Under the pieces are notes generated by a model. It did no database searches and was not told where the DNA came from. It saw only the letters and a list, made by a program, of their open reading frames with translations. Source: Betaproteobacteria bacterium (GTDB lineage: Bacteria > Pseudomonadota > Gammaproteobacteria > Burkholderiales > Ga0077523). Taken from it: DNA of 49,565 nt. The position numbers and the translations under genes are program-made. This document shows positions 9,821 to 17,751 of the stretch, piece after piece (within the stretch, counting starts at the first letter, position 1; the number at the start of each line of letters is the position of its first letter). The stretch is from NCBI GenBank assembly GCA_025350245.1, contig JANXYG010000068.1, positions 1-49,565 of the forward strand. Direction: 5' to 3'.

Positions 9821-10396
9821 ATGACCTTGTCTTCCCACTGCATCGAACTCGACCACCTCGAAGCGGGCTATGACCGTGCAGTGGTCGGCCCGCTGTCGTT
9901 CGCCCTTGACGCGGGCGAGATCGTGGCGCTGTGGGGGCCGAACGGTTCCGGCAAGACCACGGCGATGAATGCGATCGGTGGCGGCGCACGCGTCTTCGCG
10001 GGGGAAGTGCGCAAACGGCCGGGGCTGCGGGTCTCGCACCAGCATCAGAATCCCTTGTCGCTGCGGGACATTCCGCTGTCGGGGCGCGAGCTGCTTGCTC
10101 TCACGAGCAGCGATGCCGCCGCGTTGCCAGCGTCGCTGCAACCACTGCTCGCGCGCAGGCTCTCCGAACTGTCGGGCGGCCAGTTGCAACTGCTGCAGGT
10201 GTGGGCATGCCTCACCGCGCCGGTGGATGTGGTGATGCTCGATGAACCCACCAACAATGTCGACGCCGCAGGCGTCGCCTTGCTGCAGCAAGTCATCGCC
10301 CGGGCGCGTGACAGCCGCGGCGTGTTGCTCGTCAGCCATGACCGCCGTTTTGTCGAGGCGCTGGACGCCCGCATCGTGGAGGTCTACCGACGATGA
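9821..10396 (+). CDS. Metal ABC transporter ATP-binding protein (191 aa)
   Basis: ATPase that powers the adjoining metal transporter. Walker A GPNGSGKTT at about residues 39-47, a Q-loop near HQHQNPLSLRD, the ABC signature LSGGQ, Walker B VVMLDEPT, a D-loop NNVDAAG and the switch His in LLVSHDRR are all present. At 191 residues it is shorter than typical ZnuC (230-250), lacking the usual C-terminal extension. The last four bases overlap the permease start (ATGA at 10393), indicating coupled translation. Confidence 0.92.
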   Translation: MTLSSHCIELDHLEAGYDRAVVGPLSFALDAGEIVALWGPNGSGKTTAMNAIGGGARVFAGEVRKRPGLRVSHQHQNPLSLRDIPLSGRELLALTSSDAAALPASLQPLLARRLSELSGGQLQLLQVWACLTAPVDVVMLDEPTNNVDAAGVALLQQVIARARDSRGVLLVSHDRRFVEALDARIVEVYRR

Positions 10397-11199
10397 ACTG
10401 GACGGCGATGTTCGACCCGATGTTCTTCATACCCTTCTCGACCGGTCTGCTGGTGGCGGCCGTGCTGCCGATACTGGGCATGTATCTGCGTCTGCGCGAA
10501 GAATGGCTGGCGGCGCTTGCGTTTGCGCAGCTTGCGGCGGCCGGGTCGCTCGGCGCGGCGATCCTGGGGCTGCCGGTGCTGATCGGCGGACTTGGCGTCT
10601 CCGGTATCGCGGCCGCGGCCAAGGCATGGCTGGTTCGTAGCGGCAACAACGGTTACGCGATCCTCATGGTCGCCGGCTGGGGGGCCAGCATCCTCATGCT
10701 CGCCAACGCGCCTCTGGCGGACCACCTGGGCCACGCGCTGTTCGATGGCCAGCTTTATTTCACCGGGCTCTCGAACCTCTGGAGCATGGCCGCCTTCGCG
10801 CTCGTCGCCGCCATGCTGATGCGTTGGCTGTCGGGCAAGCTGCTGCTCGAACGCATGTTCCCCGATTTCTTTCGCGCGCGCGGCCTCTCGGCAACCCGGT
10901 TCCATCTCCTGTTCGACCTGATGGTGGCGGGCGGGCTCGCGCTCGCGACCGCCTCGATCGGGGTCATGGCCGCGTTCGCGCTGGTGTTCATTCCCACGAT
11001 GATCGCGTACCAATGGGGCCGAAGCTGGCGGCATTCACTCGTGATCGCGACGCTGGTCAGCGTCGTCGCGTACGTCGTCGCGTTCGAGATCGCGTTGGTG
11101 GAGGATCAGCCGTTCGGGCCGGTGCTGGTGCTGTCCCTGGTCGTGGCGGCGTCGATCGGGTGGAGCCTGAAGAAGCTCAGTTCCGGGTCTCGAGGCTGA
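10393..11199 (+). CDS. Metal ABC transporter permease, ABC-3 family (268 aa)
   Basis: Integral membrane protein with about seven or eight hydrophobic segments, of the ZnuB/MntB type. The family blocks are recognisable: LPILGMYLRLREEWLAALA near residues 23-41 corresponds to the region following the first helix, and LLFDLMVAGGLALATASIGVM about residues 175-195 corresponds to the coupling region. The start overlaps the ATPase gene by 4 bases. Together with the binding protein and ATPase it completes an ABC importer. A 10-bp stem hairpin follows 20 bases after the stop. Confidence 0.85.
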   Translation: MNWTAMFDPMFFIPFSTGLLVAAVLPILGMYLRLREEWLAALAFAQLAAAGSLGAAILGLPVLIGGLGVSGIAAAAKAWLVRSGNNGYAILMVAGWGASILMLANAPLADHLGHALFDGQLYFTGLSNLWSMAAFALVAAMLMRWLSGKLLLERMFPDFFRARGLSATRFHLLFDLMVAGGLALATASIGVMAAFALVFIPTMIAYQWGRSWRHSLVIATLVSVVAYVVAFEIALVEDQPFGPVLVLSLVVAASIGWSLKKLSSGSRG

Positions 11200-11219
11200 C
11201 TCTTCGCCCGATACGGTGT

Positions 11220-11249
11220 CGCCGGGCAAGATTTCGAGGTTGCCCGGCG
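11220..11249. terminator. Hairpin between the metal operon and the vapC-type toxin
   Basis: Perfect 10-bp inverted repeat (CGCCGGGCAA / TTGCCCGGCG) with a 10-base loop, lying between two convergent genes (permease on plus, toxin on minus). There is no T-tract, so it may act as a bidirectional, possibly weak or Rho-assisted terminator. Confidence 0.55.
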
Positions 11250-11274
11250 GAAAGATCGGTTGGTGGCGGCCTCG

Positions 11275-11685
11275 TCACGCGGGAATATCCGCCTGAAGCC
11301 CAGGCACTTTTCGGAAACGCCGGTCGTTGGTGAGGAATACCACGCCGTCGCCCAGTTCGAGCGCGCACGAAGCCTGAAGCGCATCCGGCGTGCTCAGTCC
11401 AAGCTCGGCACGAAGAGCGGCAGCGCGTTCGATCACCGGTGCTGTCAGTTCGACCACAGTCAACTGTCCGGCGTCGAAGAACGCACGGTATTCTTCCGCC
11501 AATGGCTGATCCTTTTCTCGGAACGGCTTGACCATGCACTCCAGCCAGCTCAGGCGGGCCACGGCGAAGGTTGCGTCGGGGGCTTGCTTGCGCAGAGCAC
11601 CCAGCCGCGCCATGAGGCGCGCGTGAAAGGGGTCCGGCGCTTCGATCCAGTAGATGATGATGCAGGTATCGAGGAACAGAATCAC
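11275..11685 (-). CDS. PIN-domain toxin, VapC-like (136 aa)
   Basis: PIN-domain ribonuclease toxin. The conserved acidic residues are visible: Asp6 in MILFLDTCI, Glu49 in SWLECMV, Asp in STPDALQASCA at about residue 99 and Asp in FLTNDRRF at about 118. Length and motif spacing fit type II toxin-antitoxin VapC proteins, which cleave RNA (often tRNA) when the antitoxin is lost. The start overlaps the antitoxin gene by 4 bases (ATGA), the usual arrangement. Target RNA cannot be predicted. Confidence 0.92.
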   Translation of the reverse strand: MILFLDTCIIIYWIEAPDPFHARLMARLGALRKQAPDATFAVARLSWLECMVKPFREKDQPLAEEYRAFFDAGQLTVVELTAPVIERAAALRAELGLSTPDALQASCALELGDGVVFLTNDRRFRKVPGLQADIPA

Positions 11686-11939
11686 CGCGATGCGCCCCAG
11701 GCATCGCGCTCGGCACGCAGTTCGTCATCGATGTCCTTCCTGGATCGGATTCCTCGTGCTGGCCGATCGACAAACTCCCACAGCCCGCGTTTTGCTGCGA
11801 GCCTGGCGTAGGCTTCCACGCTCAAGACCACATAGCACGGCCGGTTGTTCTTGATGACGTGGACCGGACCGTCCTCGAGCAGATCGTCCAGGGCGGAGAT
11901 GCCCCGTCGCTTGATTTCCTGGGCAGGTATGGTGTTCAT
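11682..11939 (-). CDS. Phd/YefM-family antitoxin (85 aa)
   Basis: Antitoxin partner of the VapC-like toxin. The sequence MNTIPAQEIKRRGISALDDLL and GPVHVIKNNRPCYVVLSVEAY is typical of Phd/YefM DNA-binding antitoxins: an N-terminal fold with VxKxxxPxxVVLSxExY, then a flexible C-terminus that would wrap the toxin. I chose the ATG at 11939; the longer frame to 12116 is rejected since the extra part is unlike the family. The protein probably autoregulates through the imperfect inverted repeat just upstream (11956-11974). Confidence 0.9.
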   Translation of the reverse strand: MNTIPAQEIKRRGISALDDLLEDGPVHVIKNNRPCYVVLSVEAYARLAAKRGLWEFVDRPARGIRSRKDIDDELRAERDAWGASR

Positions 11940-11955
11940 GGCCGAGACCTCAATG

Positions 11956-11974
11956 GATACCTGAAATGGTACCG
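11956..11974. promoter_or_regulatory. Imperfect inverted repeat upstream of the Phd/YefM antitoxin
   Basis: The arms GGATACC and GGTACC flank TGAAAT and form a near-palindrome about 17-35 bases before the antitoxin start. Phd/YefM antitoxins bind such sites to repress their own operon. Position and symmetry are seen; function is inferred. Confidence 0.4.
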
Positions 11975-12205
11975 ATTCTAGTCCCTCTAAAAGCGCGAGG
12001 CCAGCGACCGGGCATACGCCGCCCTCCGGAAACCACGCGGCTGCCCCCTGCCGGTGCCCGCACGCTACCGGTTGCTCGTCGTTAGATGGTCGTCTATTCT
12101 TCCGACGGCCGAGCACTATGTCGCCGCACGACGGTGTGCCAACGGGGTCGCCACGCAGTCATAACGATCGGGACGGCAAGCCGTCCCGGCACGCAGGGGG
12201 AGAGC

Positions 12206-13492
12206 ATGGAATACCTCACCGGCATCGGGCTGCTGGCCGCGTTTCTGGTCGTCGTCGTCATGATCGTGCGCGGCCAGAGCCCGATCATCATGTTGTTGCT
12301 GCTCGCGATCGTCTGGGCACTGCTCGCCGGCATCGGCGTCAACGACATCCAGTCCAAGATTCTGCAGGGCGGCGGCGTCCAGTATGCGAGCGCCGTCATC
12401 ATCATCGTGTTCGGCGCCTGGTTCGCGCAGGTGCTCATCCAGACCGGCATCGCCGAAAGCGTGATCCGCTCCGCGGTGGAGCTCGCGGGCGACCGGCCCA
12501 TGGTCACCGCGTTCACCGTCAACCTGGTGACCGCCTTGCTGTTCACGTCCATGTACGGCGTGGGTGCGGCCATCGCCATCGGCGTGATCGCGTTGCCGAT
12601 CATGATGAGCCAGGGCATTCCGGCGCGGGTCGCGGCACCGGTCTTCACGATGGGTGTCGGCGCCGGGGCGTTCGTGAACCTGGTGCAGTTCGGTACCTTC
12701 GAGAAGCTCTTTCCGGGGATCAGGTACGAGGCGCCGTGGCTCGGTTACTGGTGGCTCGGCCTCGCGGTCTATGTCGCCTGCGCGTGGCTGATGATCTGGA
12801 TCCATCTGCGGCACCTCGGCGTGCGCCACGCCGCGGCCGTGGACGTGGCGGCCGCCGCACCTCGCAAACGCACGGCCTACTACACCTACATCGTCCCGTT
12901 GTTTCCGGTCGCGATGATCATGCTCTTCAAGTGGCAGATCATCCCCACGTTCCTGCTCTCGATCGTGCTGGCGCTGGCGCTCACCTGGAGGGCTCGCGGT
13001 TTCCACGGCAGCCTCAATCTCTTCAACAAGACTTTCTACGACGCCTTTCCGGACATCGCCACCATCGCGGCGCTGTGGACCATCTGCGGCATGATCATCG
13101 CCGCGGGCCAGATGCCGCAAATCTCGGATGCGCTGAAGCCGATCTTCTCGCCCATCCTGCCGCACACGCCGGGACAGGCAGCGCTGTTCTTCGCCGTGCT
13201 CGGTGGCATCGGCAGCATTTATCGCGGGCCGCTGGTGGTGATCGGCACTGGCGCCGCTTTGCTCGCGATCCTGCTGTCCATGCATGAGATCCCGGTGCCC
13301 TATCTCTACGCGCTGTGGCTCGCGCCGACGGTGATGCAGGGCAGTTGCGACCCCACCAACTCGTGGACGCTGTGGACCATCGGCTACACCAAGGTCCCGC
13401 ACGGCCAGTTCCTGAAAACTGCGATGCCCTTCGGCTGCCTCATGGTCGCGATCATGTGCGCGCTGTGCTACCTGATGTTCGGCACGCCATGA
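12206..13492 (+). CDS. Membrane transporter of the GntP/citrate-transporter-like type (428 aa)
   Basis: Polytopic membrane protein with about 11-12 hydrophobic segments and short loops, resembling the ion-transporter superfamily that includes gluconate, citrate and C4-dicarboxylate permeases. The C-terminal part has GSIYRGPLVVIGTGAA and QGSCDPTNSW, likely re-entrant substrate-binding segments. The ATG at 12206 follows a purine-rich GGGGGAGAG ribosome-binding site; the frame upstream is rejected. Its stop overlaps the start of the hydantoinase-type gene (ATGA), so the two are translationally coupled and this probably imports the hydantoinase substrate. The exact family is uncertain. Confidence 0.7.
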   Translation: MEYLTGIGLLAAFLVVVVMIVRGQSPIIMLLLLAIVWALLAGIGVNDIQSKILQGGGVQYASAVIIIVFGAWFAQVLIQTGIAESVIRSAVELAGDRPMVTAFTVNLVTALLFTSMYGVGAAIAIGVIALPIMMSQGIPARVAAPVFTMGVGAGAFVNLVQFGTFEKLFPGIRYEAPWLGYWWLGLAVYVACAWLMIWIHLRHLGVRHAAAVDVAAAAPRKRTAYYTYIVPLFPVAMIMLFKWQIIPTFLLSIVLALALTWRARGFHGSLNLFNKTFYDAFPDIATIAALWTICGMIIAAGQMPQISDALKPIFSPILPHTPGQAALFFAVLGGIGSIYRGPLVVIGTGAALLAILLSMHEIPVPYLYALWLAPTVMQGSCDPTNSWTLWTIGYTKVPHGQFLKTAMPFGCLMVAIMCALCYLMFGTP

Positions 13493-15648
13493 GCGAGCGT
13501 CGCACCTACCGCATCGGCATCGACGTCGGTGGCACCTTCACCAAGGCCGTGCTGGTCGACAACGCCACCTTCGAGGTGGTCGACCGCTATTCGGTGATGA
13601 CGACGCATGCCGGCGCGCGTGGTGTCGCTGCCGGTGTGATCGAGGTTTTTCGCCATGTGCTCGAACGCTCCGCCGTGGACCCGGCCGACGTGGTGTTTCT
13701 CGCCCACAGCACCACGCAGGCCACCAACGCCCTGCTGGAAGGCGACGTGGCATCCGTCGGCATCCTCGGCATGGCGAGCCGGCTGGAGAGCCTGCTCGCG
13801 CGCGGGCAGAGCAACGTGAAGGAGATCGAGCTCGCCCCCGGGCGATACCTGCGGCCGGCGCATCGTTTCCTGACCACCGACGAGCTGAACGAGACCACGG
13901 TGCGCGCCGCGCTCGAATCGTTGCGCGACGAAGGCGTCGAGGTGGTCGTGGCAACCAGCGCGTTCGGCGTCGACGACCAGAGCGGCGAGGAACTGGTGCT
14001 GCGGATTGCGGCCGAGCTGGGGCTGGCGGCCACCGGCGGCCACGAGATCACCAAGCTCTACGGCCTCACCACCCGTACCCGCACCGCGGTGATCAACGCG
14101 AGCATCCTGCCGAAGATGATCGGCACCGCCGACATGACCGAAGCCGCGGTGCGCGAGGCGGGCATCATGGCGCCGTTGATGATCATGCGCGGCGATGGCG
14201 GCGTGATGGACGTGCAGGAGATGCGGCGGCGGCCGGTGGTCACGATGCTGTCGGGCCCGGCCGCGAGCGTGGCCGGCGCGCTGATGCACCTGCGGGTGTC
14301 GGACGGCATCTATTTCGAAGTGGGCGGCACCAGCACCAACATCGGCGTGATCCGCAACGGGCTGCCCACCGTGAAGCACGCGCGGGTGGGCGGGCACGAC
14401 ACCTACGTCAATTCGCTCGACGTGCGCGTGATCGGCATCGCGGGCGGGAGCATGGTGCGCGCGAGCGCCAATGCCATCACCGACGTCGGCCCTCGCAGTG
14501 CGCACATCGCGGGGCTTCCGTACGCCGCCTTCGCCGCGCCGGCCGACATCGTGCAGCCGCGGATCGAACTGTTTCGCCCGCGCGAGGGCGACCCGGACGA
14601 TTACGTGGCGATCCGAACCGCCGGTGGCGGGCGCTACGCACTGACCAATTCCTGCGCCGCGAACGTGCTGGGCTATGCCCAACCCGGCATGCACGCGTAC
14701 GGCAATCCCGAATCGGCGCGCCGTGCGTTCGCGCCGCTGGCCGAGCGACTCGGCGTGTCCGTGGAGGAGGCGGCGCGGCGCGTCCTGGCACAAGCCGCGA
14801 GCAAGGTCATCCCCGTTGTCGAGAGCCTGCTGTCCGAGTACGCGCTCGACCGCGATCAGGCCCTGCTGGTGGGCGAGGGCGGTGGCGCCGCGGCACTCAT
14901 TCCCTATGTCGCCGAACGCATGGGCCTGGCCTTCCAGATCTCGAAGGATGCGGAGGTGATCTCCTCCATCGGGGTGGCGCTGGCCCTGGTGCGCGAGACG
15001 GTGGAACGGGTGATTCCCAATGCGACCCCGGAAGACCTGCAGCGGCTGAAGCGCGAGGCGTTCGATGCCGCGGTCACGCTGGGGGCGGCGCCCGAGAACG
15101 TCGAGGTCACGATCGCGGTGGACCCCCGGACGCAGCGGGTGCGGGCCACGGCCATCGGCGCATCGGAGATGCGGGCACATGACCTGCGCAAGGCGGTGAG
15201 CGAGGACGAGGCGCGCAGCATCGCGGCGATCTCCATGGGTCTGGGCGCGGCGACCCTGACGCTCGCGGCGGCGACCGACCACGTGCGCGTATTCCAGGGT
15301 CACGTGGCGGAACGCAAATGGCGTTTCTTCAAGTCGCGCCGCTCGCCGGTGCGTGCGGTCGATCGCGAGGGCGTGATCCGCATCCAGCGCAGCGATGCGG
15401 TGGTGGCGGCCGCCACCGCCGGCACCGGCCTCGCGGAACTGCGGCGTCTCTGGGAGGAAGTCACGATCTACAACGGCGACAGCGTGATCACGCCCGACAT
15501 GTTCATCATCGTCGGGCGCCGTGTGGTGGACCTGTCGGGCGTTGCCGCACTCGACCAGGCGCTCGCGATCGGCCGCAGCGAGCTGGAGGGCCTGGCGCCC
15601 GGGGTGGCGGTTGCGCTGGTCAGCATCCAGGGTGCGCGCGGACTGTGA
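13489..15648 (+). CDS. Hydantoinase/oxoprolinase family protein, HyuA-like (719 aa)
   Basis: ATP-dependent ring-opening amidohydrolase family (hydantoinase A/5-oxoprolinase/acetone carboxylase beta-like). The N-terminal Hydant_A_N domain opens with YRIGIDVGGTFTKAVLVD (residues 7-24; the usual GGTFTD is GGTFTK here), followed by AHSTTQATNALLEGD at about 71-85. The second actin-like domain carries LSGPAASVAGA and FEVGGTSTNIG at about residues 255-285. No hyuB gene is adjacent, unlike classical N-methylhydantoinase operons. It overlaps the transporter upstream (ATGA) and the HExxH gene downstream (GTGA), so all three are likely one unit. The substrate could be a hydantoin, 5-oxoproline or another cyclic amide. 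Confidence 0.85.
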   Translation: MSERRTYRIGIDVGGTFTKAVLVDNATFEVVDRYSVMTTHAGARGVAAGVIEVFRHVLERSAVDPADVVFLAHSTTQATNALLEGDVASVGILGMASRLESLLARGQSNVKEIELAPGRYLRPAHRFLTTDELNETTVRAALESLRDEGVEVVVATSAFGVDDQSGEELVLRIAAELGLAATGGHEITKLYGLTTRTRTAVINASILPKMIGTADMTEAAVREAGIMAPLMIMRGDGGVMDVQEMRRRPVVTMLSGPAASVAGALMHLRVSDGIYFEVGGTSTNIGVIRNGLPTVKHARVGGHDTYVNSLDVRVIGIAGGSMVRASANAITDVGPRSAHIAGLPYAAFAAPADIVQPRIELFRPREGDPDDYVAIRTAGGGRYALTNSCAANVLGYAQPGMHAYGNPESARRAFAPLAERLGVSVEEAARRVLAQAASKVIPVVESLLSEYALDRDQALLVGEGGGAAALIPYVAERMGLAFQISKDAEVISSIGVALALVRETVERVIPNATPEDLQRLKREAFDAAVTLGAAPENVEVTIAVDPRTQRVRATAIGASEMRAHDLRKAVSEDEARSIAAISMGLGAATLTLAAATDHVRVFQGHVAERKWRFFKSRRSPVRAVDREGVIRIQRSDAVVAAATAGTGLAELRRLWEEVTIYNGDSVITPDMFIIVGRRVVDLSGVAALDQALAIGRSELEGLAPGVAVALVSIQGARGL

Positions 15649-16208
15649 TCTCACCCGACACCTTCGTGCTGGCGCATGGCCTGCTGCGCGAGGATCCGCA
15701 GTACGCCCGTGTTCCCGCGGCCGACCGCGATGCGCTCGTGATGATGGCCCTGGCGGAAGGCCGTACCCAGGCCGAGGTGGTGCGAAGGCGATGGGGGCGC
15801 GATCCGGACTCGATTGCCGATCGGTGCGGCGTGCCGGTGATCGACGACGACCATGGCGCCGACTATGGAACCACCGTCGTGTTCGCGGAATACTTCACGC
15901 GGCCGGCGCGGATCGTTCTGCATCGATCCGCGATCGCGCGAGTGGATGCCGTGCTCGCCCGACAAGCCCCCGGCGCACCGACTGCCCGGTCGGTGTTCCT
16001 CGCGCACGAGCTGTTTCATCATGTCGATTGCACCGGGCCGAAAGCAGCGCTGGCGCGGCGTCATCGGGTCACCCTGCTGGTACTGGGGCGTTGGCGCTGG
16101 ACGGCGGGACTGTCGAGCCTGGCCGAGATCGCCGCGGGTGCTTTCGCCCAGGATTTGCTCGGCCTGCCGGTGCATCCGAGGATCTACGAACTTGCGTTGC
16201 GCGAATAG
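15645..16208 (+). CDS. Predicted HExxH metalloprotein, ImmA/IrrE-like (187 aa)
   Basis: Contains a zinc-metalloprotease motif AHELFHHVD with HELFH at residues 121-125, and a candidate third ligand Glu161 in SLAEIAAGAFAQDLLGL. This matches the layout of ImmA/IrrE peptidases, where an HExxH helix is followed about 35-40 residues later by E..A..FA..LL. The N-terminal 110 residues show no domain I recognise. The GTG at 15645 overlaps the hydantoinase stop (GTGA), a coupling that decides the start. No helix-turn-helix domain and no signal peptide are seen, so it is probably cytoplasmic. It could be a peptidase acting on a regulator, or a hydrolase for the operon's substrate. Confidence 0.65.
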   Translation: MISPDTFVLAHGLLREDPQYARVPAADRDALVMMALAEGRTQAEVVRRRWGRDPDSIADRCGVPVIDDDHGADYGTTVVFAEYFTRPARIVLHRSAIARVDAVLARQAPGAPTARSVFLAHELFHHVDCTGPKAALARRHRVTLLVLGRWRWTAGLSSLAEIAAGAFAQDLLGLPVHPRIYELALRE

Positions 16209-16296
16209 GCAAGGTGTTCGCCACCAGAAACCGGTTCGTCGACCCGGTTGCCGAGCCTGAGCGCGCGACGATGCCTCCGACCCACAGCGCCTGCAC

Positions 16297-17715
16297 ATGA
16301 TGCCGATGACCGACGAAGACCTCTGTTTCATCCCGGCCACCGACCTGGTTCGCATGATCCGGAACAAGACGGTATCGCCGGTCGACGTCCTGCGGGCGAC
16401 GCTTGCCCGGGCGGAAGCACTCGAGCCGCGATTGAATGCAATCTGCACGCCGATGTTCGAGACGGCGATGCAAGACGCTCGCGCGGCCGAAGCCGCGGTC
16501 ATGCGCGGCGGCCACCTCGGGCTGTTGCACGGCATTCCGGCCACCATCAAGGATCTCGCGTTCACCAAAGGCGTGCGAACCATGGGCGGATCGAACCTGC
16601 ATCGTGATCGCGTTCCCGCCTTCGATCACCTGCACGTCGAGCGGTTGCGCGAGGCCGGCGCCATCCTGATCGGCAAGACCACGGTTCCGGAATTGGGCTG
16701 GAAAGGCAACGGCGACAGTCCGGTGACCGGCATCACGCACAACCCCTGGAAGCACGGCATGAACGCAGGGGGATCGAGCGCCGGCGCCGCCGTGTGCGCG
16801 GCGGCAGGCATCGCGCCGCTGCATCAGGGCTCGGATGGCGCGGGCTCGATTCGCCTGCCGGCGGCGTTCTGCGGGGTTTTCGGGTTGAAGCCCTCGTACG
16901 GCCGCATTCCCTATTGGCCCATGCCCAACAACGGCGCGATTTCGCACGTCGGTCCGATCACACGGACGGTGGCGGACGGGGCACTCATGCTCCAGGCCAT
17001 GGCCGGACCGGACGACCGCGATGCCGCAAGCCTCGAAAGCGAGCCGGACGATTTCCTGGCGCAGCTCAATGACGGGGTGAAAGGACTCAAGGTCGCCTAC
17101 AGCCCGGATCTCGGCTATCTCCGCGTCGATCCCGAGGTCGCGGCTCGCGTCGAATCAGCCGCTCTTGCCTTCGAGCAACTCGGCTGCAACGTCGACGTGG
17201 TGAACCCCGGTTGGGGCGACCCGATCGCGATGGAGCACGTCCTGTTCGCGAGCGGGTACGCAGGGATGATCGGCCATCTTCTCGACGACTGGGCGGACCG
17301 GCTCGATCCCGGCCTGGTCGCGCTGACCCGGCACGGCATGACGTATTCCGCCGGCGACTACGTGCGCGCGCAGGGCGAACGGCTCCAGTACTACGATCAG
17401 GTCAACGCCTTCTTCCAGCGCTACGACCTGTTGCTCACCCCATCGCTGTCGGTCGCGGCGTTCGACGCGACACGGTTGATTCCGGAGCACTGGGAGCAGC
17501 ATCCGTGGGACTGGCTGCGCTGGGCAGGGTTCAGCTATCCGTTCAACCTCACCGGGCTCCCGGCGGCGAGCTGTCCGTGCGGGTTCACCGCCGACGGACT
17601 CCCGGTGGGGATCCAGATCGTCGCCGGTCGCTTCCAGGATCTGCGCGTGCTACAGGCAGCCAAGGCATTCGAGGCCGCACGGCCCTGGGCGCAGTTCAGG
17701 CCGACGTTTCGATAG
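16297..17715 (+). CDS. Amidase-signature family hydrolase (472 aa)
   Basis: Amidase of the Lys-Ser-Ser type. The triad can be placed at Lys85 (TIKDLAF), Ser160 (AGGSSAGA) and Ser184 (GSDGAGSIRLPA), all conserved. The C-terminal half has the usual FNLTGLPAASCPCGF and GLPVGIQIV blocks. Length is typical. The start is ambiguous between ATGs at 16297, 16300 and 16306; none has a strong ribosome-binding site. It lies 88 bases after the HExxH gene on the same strand, so it may take the open-chain product of the hydantoinase-type enzyme, or hydrolyse a related amide. Substrate specificity in this family cannot be read from motifs. Confidence 0.93.
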   Translation: MMPMTDEDLCFIPATDLVRMIRNKTVSPVDVLRATLARAEALEPRLNAICTPMFETAMQDARAAEAAVMRGGHLGLLHGIPATIKDLAFTKGVRTMGGSNLHRDRVPAFDHLHVERLREAGAILIGKTTVPELGWKGNGDSPVTGITHNPWKHGMNAGGSSAGAAVCAAAGIAPLHQGSDGAGSIRLPAAFCGVFGLKPSYGRIPYWPMPNNGAISHVGPITRTVADGALMLQAMAGPDDRDAASLESEPDDFLAQLNDGVKGLKVAYSPDLGYLRVDPEVAARVESAALAFEQLGCNVDVVNPGWGDPIAMEHVLFASGYAGMIGHLLDDWADRLDPGLVALTRHGMTYSAGDYVRAQGERLQYYDQVNAFFQRYDLLLTPSLSVAAFDATRLIPEHWEQHPWDWLRWAGFSYPFNLTGLPAASCPCGFTADGLPVGIQIVAGRFQDLRVLQAAKAFEAARPWAQFRPTFR

Positions 17716-17722
17716 CGGCCTC

Positions 17723-17742
17723 GGGAATGCCGTTCGGCTCCC
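17723..17742. terminator. Short hairpin in the convergent gap after the amidase
   Basis: GGGA..GCCG-TT-CGGC-TCCC can fold into an 8-bp stem with a two-base bulge. It lies in the 36-base gap between the amidase and the convergent Cys-rich protein gene. No T-tract is seen. Confidence 0.3.
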
Positions 17743-17751
17743 GGGGCATCG

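Noticed and set aside
12070-12115. Inverted repeat TAGA..TCTA before the transporter gene as a GntR-type operator
   Set aside because: The arms are only four bases and no regulator gene is adjacent; too weak to call.
12116-13402. Minus-strand Asp/His/Arg-rich frame opposite the transporter
   Set aside because: The complement of a hydrophobic membrane protein gives this composition; no real gene signature.
13468-15654. Minus-strand open frame of 728 residues opposite the hydantoinase-type gene
   Set aside because: His/Arg/Gly-rich shadow typical of GC-rich coding DNA; the plus-strand gene has clear family motifs and coupled starts.
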